From Rheum nobile (Eukaryota; Streptophyta; Magnoliopsida; Caryophyllales; Polygonaceae): DNA of 64,000 nucleotides. The notes under the pieces are model-generated. The model was not told the origin of the DNA and did not search any database. It worked only from the letters and a program-made list of their open reading frames with translations. How positions within the stretch are numbered: position 1 is the stretch's first letter; the number at the start of each line of letters is the position of its first letter. This document shows positions 58,041 through 64,000 of the stretch, one piece after another. The stretch spans positions 1,860,001 through 1,924,000 of the forward strand of contig WOAB01000103.1 in assembly GCA_027886185.1 (NCBI GenBank), written 5' to 3'. A program made the translations under genes and the position numbers.

Positions 58041-58250
58041 CGGAAAAATATAATATATTTTAAAATATATATTTATATTTGTAATTGTATGTTACAATAC
58101 TTGAATATTACGTTATACATACTATACCTTAAGTTGACAACTATCTGTATAAGTCTATTACGTATTCATTATCTAGTATTAATCGCCATGTGACAGACAA
58201 TATGGACAAGTGTAAAATACACCAGTTTAAAGCGCATGCATATTTTTTTT

Positions 58251-59373
58251 GGTAAAAGAGAGAAAGACCTCTCTACATTTTATTGAATCGAAAGATAAAA
58301 AACGGGCTAATTAGGAATCTGACGGGAAAAAGCCACACCCCTAACATCCTCAGCAATAATAGCTAAAACACTAACAGGAGGATCAGTAAAGAAATGAAAG
58401 CCTAAGGAAAAAGAAAAGCATGGTTAGTCAAACCATCAGCCAGACGGTTCGCTTTCCGATACACATGAACATAGCGGACCACCCAGTCCCTAGAGAGAAA
58501 GCCATGACACATGAGCACCAGGAAAGAGAGGGGATGGGTAGAGACCACCCTGTCCGAAGAAAATTCACCACCAACTCAGAATCAACCTCCACCGGAATCC
58601 TCTTATGCCCCATCTCCCAGGCAATGTGAAGCCCGTAATAGACCCCCCAAAGCTTAGCCATAGGGGCCGAGCAGACTCCAATGTTCAAAGCAAAACCGCC
58701 AAGCCACTTGCCATCCTCATCCCGAAGAGCCCCCCCAGCTGCCGCCAATCCCGGATTGCCCTTAGACGCCCCGTTAGTATTCAACTTAGTCCACGAGTGA
58801 TGCGGGTGAGTCCAGAAGAAAATGATGTCTCTCCTACGGACACTCCCCTGAGCCTGCGCCCCAACTGATGACAACGAAAATACTCACGAGCCATACGAAC
58901 CGCAAACAAATGTTGAAACACTTGAGGATCACTACCATTAAAACACACATCATTCCTCCATTTCCACCACTACCAAACCACTGAGGCGAAGAGAGTAGAC
59001 CAAGGCAACCCATCAACAAGAAAATGGGACGGATCAAGATTCACATAAACCCACTCCAACAAAGGCAGAGAGAAAAAAGCATCCTGCAAAGAAATAGGGA
59101 GAATCGCACACCACACCGCACGGATAAACGAACAATCCCGAAGGACATGAAGAATAGACTCACTATTACTCCGACACACCCTGGGCACACATCATCATCA
59201 ACCAAATGACGCCAAAACCGTTCCCGATTTGTCATGATGCGTTGCTTAACCACAAGCCAAAAAAACACACAAACCCTTAGAGGAACACAAACCTGCCAAA
59301 TTCTCTCAAACAATCTGTCAATCTGTAAGAGTTAGGACCGGAATGATTATCCAAAGAAATCAGCTTATAAGCT
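58251..59373 (-). mobile_element. 5'-truncated LINE of a third family
   Basis: The minus strand from 59313 reads IWQVCVPLRVCVFFWLVVK and RERFWRHLVDDDVCPGC, a zinc-binding domain. From 58874 it reads WTKLNTNGASKGNPGLAAAG and MAKLWGVYYGLHIAWEMGHK, then IPVEVDSELVVNFLRTG, an RNase H domain in which the first catalytic Asp is replaced (TNGAS where families have TDGAS). The 3' end meets a T run at 58242-58250. GCATGCATATTTT and GCATACATTTTTA outside the ends are a possible aged target duplication. Frames are broken. Confidence 0.8.
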
Positions 59374-59459
59374 GCATACATTTTTATATTGGGTCGATGT
59401 TATTGTTGGTTTTTTAAAAATAATATAGCATACAACTTAGTCATTATATTAAGAAAAAA

Positions 59460-59610
59460 GCAAATTTTATACTGAGTCCATTTCGAGTTCGGCCGTTATA
59501 CTTGGTTGGGTCGCTTCAGCCTTCAGGTCGTGCATTTCGGTAACTTTTCGGGTTTGGTACGGTCGGGCCGGTTCACTAAGGTTGGGTCAGTTTTTGCCAT
59601 CTCCATTTAA
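59460..59610 (+). repeat. Degenerate repeat tract, right part
   Basis: GGTTGGGTCGCTTCAG, TTTCGGGTTTGGTACGG and GGTTGGGTCAG repeat the style of the tract at 57.6-58.0 kb on the other side of the LINE. Confidence 0.45.
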
Positions 59611-60043
59611 GGTAAACAATCAAAGATATTTAGTCAATTTATAAATTCCTTGTTATAATTTGTTGCGAAGGATGAATTACATGTCAGAACTTCGAAGTAA
59701 AAAAATTTAAAATCTCATGGATCTCTTGCAGCAGAAAATAGTGACGAATGGTACTGCTTGAAGAAAGCTCTGCAGATTAAAGCCAAATTATGGAAAAAGT
59801 CGACCTGTTATGATGTGTCTAAATTCTAAACCCTATATAATATGACACAGGTAAAGTTCTATGGGCTCATTGATTGGCCCAAAATCACAGCAGGGCCGCG
59901 AGTGCCCGTCTCTTATGCAATATCTCCACATTTGTTCTTACAATTTTCATCAGGTTGCTTGAGTTGGATCTTGAAGCAATATATCCATTGAATGTAACTC
60001 CATCCCGAGCTTGCTCTCGAGTGCCCTGTTGATTTGGCAGGAC

Positions 60044-62502
60044 TCAGTTGAAGGCTACAGTATCCATCTCCTTCAACTTTGACACGTGAGCATCAGCCAC
60101 ATCATCCTTCCTTCCCCCCTTCAGATGGAAACTGCTGCTATTTCCATTCATGAACCTGCAAATGCCTAGCTCAGCTTTTACAAATCAAGATCCCAACAGC
60201 AGAAGAATTATGTAGTTTATATACTCTCGAGAATCCAGCAACAAGCAAGGAGGGAAAAAAGGCTCGCGTCTAGGTGCCAATAAACATTCACAATGAAAAG
60301 GAAGAGAGAACTAACCTGATAATCATCATAAATAAGATGCCTGACCATCCAAAAAGGAGCTTAATTTCAACATAGATTGTCATCAGCTGGCAAGCATAAA
60401 ACACCAGCATATATCAGTATTACATCTCAAGCTGCCAAGTACACATAATACTGGAACTGACAAGTGACAAAAATTTCAAAGACAAATTTCTTATTTAATA
60501 TTGTAACAATTTGTAACTAAGTCACCAAAAACACTAAATGAACTCCTGTCACTAAAACATTTTTCATACAGAGATAACACAGATGGAAGGAAAAACACTC
60601 AGTGTCATGTTTGTTCACCAATTATCAGAAAACAAAACAAATGCAATAGTTTTCCCTAGAACAAAAACAAATGGATAAAACTTCTCCTATAGTCAACAGT
60701 GAACTCTAATATCTTCTGTAACCTGAACTAGTGATGATGATTTTGGTAAAATGACTAAGGAAGTCCAATAATTCTTTCATTGAGCATGTACAAGCTGTGT
60801 GAGATACTTTGAAAAAACAAGCATGTATTGACAAAAAATCTTAAAAACCAGCAAGTAAGAACTAACAGCTCCTCGTTATTAGTTCGTTATAAACAACATA
60901 GTATACTATGGAAATTTAAAAGATATAAATCCCAACCAGTGCAGCATCTCTTTAATTTCTTTCTCTTATTCTTCAAATCATGAACCCCAGCCAGACTGCT
61001 CGTCTCTGAGATATCCCGCAAAGGATGATAGTGCAATGAATCCAATTGATCTTTTGCATCTGCAAGTCTATGCTTTTCATCTCTCTACACAAAGATATCC
61101 AAGGACCAGAAGAGGAGATTAAGAGAAGCAAAAAAGTTTTTCCATTCATTCTCAGAAAAGAGCAAAGAAGGCATGAGACGGAAAACCATACATAAGCCTT
61201 GTCCAATACTGTCATCTGTTGCTTACAGAGCTTCACTTCCATCTCAAGTGCATTGATTCGGGATTCAACTGGTACTGAACACTGTTCCACCATGTCTTTT
61301 TGTCGGGACCGAACTATTTCAGGTTGCCACACATTCATAGCTACGGAAGCTTGCCTATCAGTTTGAAAATCATCCGTAAAATTTGCCTAATGCCAAGTTT
61401 AATTTTTCCAGAAGGTTACACACCTTGTTTGATCCATTCTCACTTCAATAAGAACTACAAATAACAGAAAATACAACTGTCTGATTGTGGTATGTACTTT
61501 GGATTTGCAACTATACTTCTTGACTGAATTTCAGCTGCTAAGAAGCTTCCAGCTCTTGATTGATTTCAGTATCGAAAGATCGTGTGGTGTGTTTGAAAGT
61601 GAAAAACTTTTCATCTGGGTAACAACTGGTGATCACATAGGATTTCCGATAAAATTAAAGCCTTTAAGGGTATTAGCTGTATTAACTATTAACATCATAA
61701 ATTGGAGCCAATCTGCCATATCTAAGAACCTTTGAGCCAGTAGTGAAGCAATGTGTTCAATAATTTTTATGTAAATATCTATAGGAGGATATAAATGATT
61801 GAGTGCATATGGTCTATTTGTGCTTCTTCAAAAGAAAAATCCAGCTTATTAATCTCCAAAATCCTCTACGATAGGAATTTTGCATTGAACTACAGGTTGA
61901 TTGGAGAAGGCTATAAAATTCAAGAGAACTCTACAATCGTCGTACTAAAATTCAACAAATTAAACAAGAAGTGGACAGAAGTCCAAGTACCTGACTTTGT
62001 GCAAATTGGACAACTCGAGAAACGCCTCTTTGATTTTTATTTTCTCCTCCGCCTTCTTCGCCACCAAATCCTGAATCCTCCTCGAATGTTCAGCGATTCG
62101 GCTCTCCACTCTCAAAACAGCCCGCCTATGAGCTGCTAGCTTCCTAGCCCTATCCTTCTCGTACCTTACACCAGCAAATTCGTCACCAAATTTCCCAATT
62201 TGAGCCCTAATTATCATTCAGAAAAGAAGAAGAAGCATCGACTGAGACACGGAGGAAGATGATTACCTTATCTTGTAAAGCGTTTTCGGGGAGGAAGAAG
62301 ATGGAGATGGAGAAGGATTGTAGGATTTGTTGGGGAAGTCAGAGGAGAGCAGAGAGGACCAGAGGGAGGGTTCACCGGACAAGCGGCGAAGGCGGCGGGA
62401 GGAGATTGAAAGGCAGCAGAGATCCTTGAAGGTGAGGTTACAGTGGTCTACGCCGAGCTCCATGATTCTTCGCCATAGTTCATCGGGGAGAGAGGAAGCC
62501 AT
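60044..62502 (-). CDS. SKIP24: SKIP24-like F-box protein
   Basis: Exons on the minus strand: 62502-62267, 62164-61991, 61354-61192, 61084 to about 60914, and possibly 60386-60316 and 60155-60044. The start ATG at 62502 (MASSLPDELWRRIMELGVDH) is preferred over 62544 because the F-box begins at once, as in the family. The F-box includes KDLCCLSISSRRLRRLSGEP and SLWSSLLSSDFP. A charged coiled coil follows with ARKLAAHRRAVLRVESRI, VWQPEIVRSRQKDMVEQ, NALEMEVKLCKQQM and DSLHYHPLRDI. SKIP24 was defined as an SKP1-interacting F-box protein; its substrate is unknown. The last two exons give a membrane-like tail (EIKLLFGWSGILFMMII), but the junction after exon 4 does not resolve cleanly, so the C-terminus is uncertain. 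Confidence 0.85.
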
Positions 62503-62539
62503 GGCTATGCGGTGGCACCATCGACATGGCAATTCGTCG

Positions 62540-62770
62540 GACATATACCTAGAGATGGAACGGAACCGAGCTGAGCGGACCGAAATCGGAAAAACATCCG
62601 GTTCCGCTTCTAATAAATATAGAACCGGAGGTTCCGGAACCAGAACAAAACCTCCGGTTCTACTCTTGTTTTTTATGCGAATTTTTGAATATTTTTAGCA
62701 AAACCAGCTCCACACTGGGTGGAGTTAGAGGTTTCGAATCCGCCGCCAAAACCTTCGGTTCCTTATAATC
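62540..62770. repeat. GGAACCGG/CCGGTTCC dyad repeats upstream of SKIP24-like
   Basis: GAACCGAGC, CATCCGGTTCCGC, GAACCGGAGGTTCCGGAACC and CCTCCGGTTC form dyads in 120 bp just upstream of the gene. Such text is common in plant transposon remnants. It could form a hairpin in the promoter. Confidence 0.55.
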
Positions 62771-63100
62771 GTTATTTGAGTTATCGTATTATTCGAAAAT
62801 CGATTATATTAAATATAATATAATTATGAATTCATTATATTATTATTTGAATACCGATTATACAAGCATTATAGGTTATGAATTCATTATACTATATTAT
62901 ATTTAGTTAATCGTTATTCGAATAATACGATAATAAAGTTATGATTACAATATAATTAGTAAAATCGATATTTGAATTATACGATATTAAAGTTATGATT
63001 ATGTTACACCTAGTATAATAGATATTCGAATAATACGACAATCAAGTTATGAGCATTATACATAGTTTCTTAGTATAATAAAAATTAATTTAATTTAAAA
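62771..63100. repeat. AT-rich degenerate repeats around TATTCGAATAATACGA
   Basis: TATTCGAATAATACGATAAT, TATTTGAATTATACGATATT and TATTCGAATAATACGACAAT recur, each followed by (A)AAGTTATGA, at about 75-bp spacing. The core TATTCGAATA is palindromic. No coding. Confidence 0.7.
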
Positions 63101-63364
63101 TCTCGTGCTCGTACTACAATAATTTGATAATTAATTATTATTATTTTATTTATATAAAGTTAGCTAAAAAAAGAGGCACGTACATATTTAACGTGCCCGT
63201 GCCAAAATCGGATATCCGACGGATAATTAAATGGCACGGGAACGTAATCCTTGTACGTGCCTACTTGGCACATGCACGTGCTAAATATACGTGCCTATGC
63301 ACTGTATATTTAGCCAATGTATTTAGCAACAACGTTAAAAAACATGTTTACCTACCAACATTTT

Positions 63365-63600
63365 GTTGGTCAAGTGGTTTATCGTTGGGCTTTGTATGGA
63401 GATGCTAACATTGAAAGGGGTACGTTTCGGGTTCGATTTTTGTTGAAGGTGTGCATGGAGATGTTAATATTGGGAGGGGTCTACCCTTTTATAGGCCAAC
63501 CATATTCTCGTATGGACGCTCTAGCGTGTATGGAGATGCTAACATTGGGATGGATCTACCCCTTTGTGAATCAGCCATATCTCGGTCTGAACGTAGTGCG
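63365..63600 (+). repeat. Imperfect direct repeats with a tRNA-like start
   Basis: GTATGGAGATGCTAACATTG and variants occur at about 63396, 63453 and 63528. Ahead of the first lies TTGGTCAAGTGG, resembling an A box, and GGGTTCGATTT at 63429 resembles a B box. The A-to-B distance is longer than in most tRNAs. A SINE relic is possible but weakly supported. Confidence 0.35.
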
Positions 63601-63837
63601 GTTGTGAACAGTCGAATCAAGCGGGAAGAAAAAAATATGTTTAAAAATCATATTTGGGTCATAATTTTGTATCTTAATCGTCCATATAATTAGGAAATTT
63701 GGATTTGTATATAATAAGGAAATTTTGGATTTGTAATCTTTGTCCTTGATTTGTATTTAAGGATAAATATATGAGTAGTGATAGGTCTAGGATAAAAATC
63801 TTTGATTTATAATTTGATTTATTTCAAAAAAGTGATG

Positions 63838-63910
63838 AATAAAGACATGTGGCGGTTTTAACAAGGCCGTGTCATGTGACGGTTTTAACAAAGGAGTGTC
63901 ATGTGGCGTA
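63838..63910 (+). repeat. Three CATGTGGCGGTTTTAACAA-type direct repeats
   Basis: CATGTGGCGGTTTTAACAAGG, CATGTGACGGTTTTAACAAAGG and CATGTGGCGTAATTAAG follow each other at about 30 bp. A short tandem repeat with no recognised role. Confidence 0.6.
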
Positions 63911-63944
63911 ATTAAGTTCCATTTTAGTAGATATATAGTAGATT

Positions 63945-64000
63945 TTGAAAGGTTTGCTTATTTACTTTACCATTGATGATGGGACATCCTAGGTATTTTT
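63945..64000 (-). mobile_element. LINE copy 3, edge fragment (RT C-terminal end)
   Basis: The reverse complement of the last bases reads KYLGCPIINGKVN, the same motif as KYLGCPIINGMVN in copy 1 and KYMGCPIINGRVN in copy 2. The reading diverges after about KQTFQNLL. The rest of this copy lies beyond the window. Confidence 0.8.

Noticed and set aside
62327..62698. 123-residue plus-strand ORF
   Set aside because: Antisense shadow of SKIP24-like exon 1 and its upstream repeats.

Overview
The window is nuclear DNA of a flowering plant, almost certainly a eudicot. It has spliced genes with GT-AG introns, a plastid-targeted cysteine-synthase-family enzyme, an R2R3-MYB factor, F-box paralogs, and several layers of plant LINEs and LTR retrotransposons. 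I could not fix the species; an asterid is a guess. All calls come from reading the sequence and from recalled family signatures, with no database search.

Five genes look intact. Two are close paralogs of an intronless F-box gene (15127-16281 and 34185-35366, both +). The others are a ten-exon plastid S-sulfocysteine synthase (CS26 type, 36093-41576, +), a three-exon MYB60-like factor (48214-49863, -) and a SKIP24-like F-box gene (60044-62502, -). They are unrelated single-gene units, not a pathway cluster.

Region by region: 0-5 kb is a broken LINE copy (+) with a 2.4 kb foreign insert. At 4.9-7.3 kb a long chromovirus-type LTR cuts that LINE. At 7.4-11 kb lies a minus-strand Tat-type Ty3/gypsy element with gag, protease and part of RT, whose 5' LTR interrupts a plant-mobile-domain gene fragment. 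At 11.2-12.3 kb there is an AAC microsatellite and TCCGTGACGGA repeats beside a putative minus-strand promoter. AT-rich repeat copy A fills 12.3-14.8 kb, followed by F-box gene 1. A full-length minus-strand LINE of the same family lies at 17.3-26.6 kb; it has 14-bp target duplications and carries an intact 2.8 kb non-autonomous LTR element. At 26.6-28.6 kb are gene relics including an NBS resistance-gene piece. A 3.1 kb hierarchical tandem array (148-bp unit made of ~21-bp monomers) lies at 29.0-32.1 kb, and a chimera of gene fragments including plastid RPS5 at 32.7-33.5 kb. Then follow F-box gene 2, a Stowaway-like MITE and CS26. At 41.6-48.2 kb there is little beyond a possible LTR relic, then MYB60-like. 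AT-rich repeat copy B with a foldback Mutator-like MITE occupies 51.9-55.2 kb. Two 5'-truncated LINEs lie at 55.8-59.4 kb, one of them inside a repeat tract, then SKIP24-like. The right edge has short repeats and the start of a third copy of the first LINE family.

No wholly new multi-gene system was found. The most unusual items are the LINE with an ATGA ORF1/ORF2 overlap and an unrecognised ORF1 region, the hierarchical array that switches orientation, the foldback MITE whose empty sites are present in the same window, and the F-box paralog with a replaced C-terminus.
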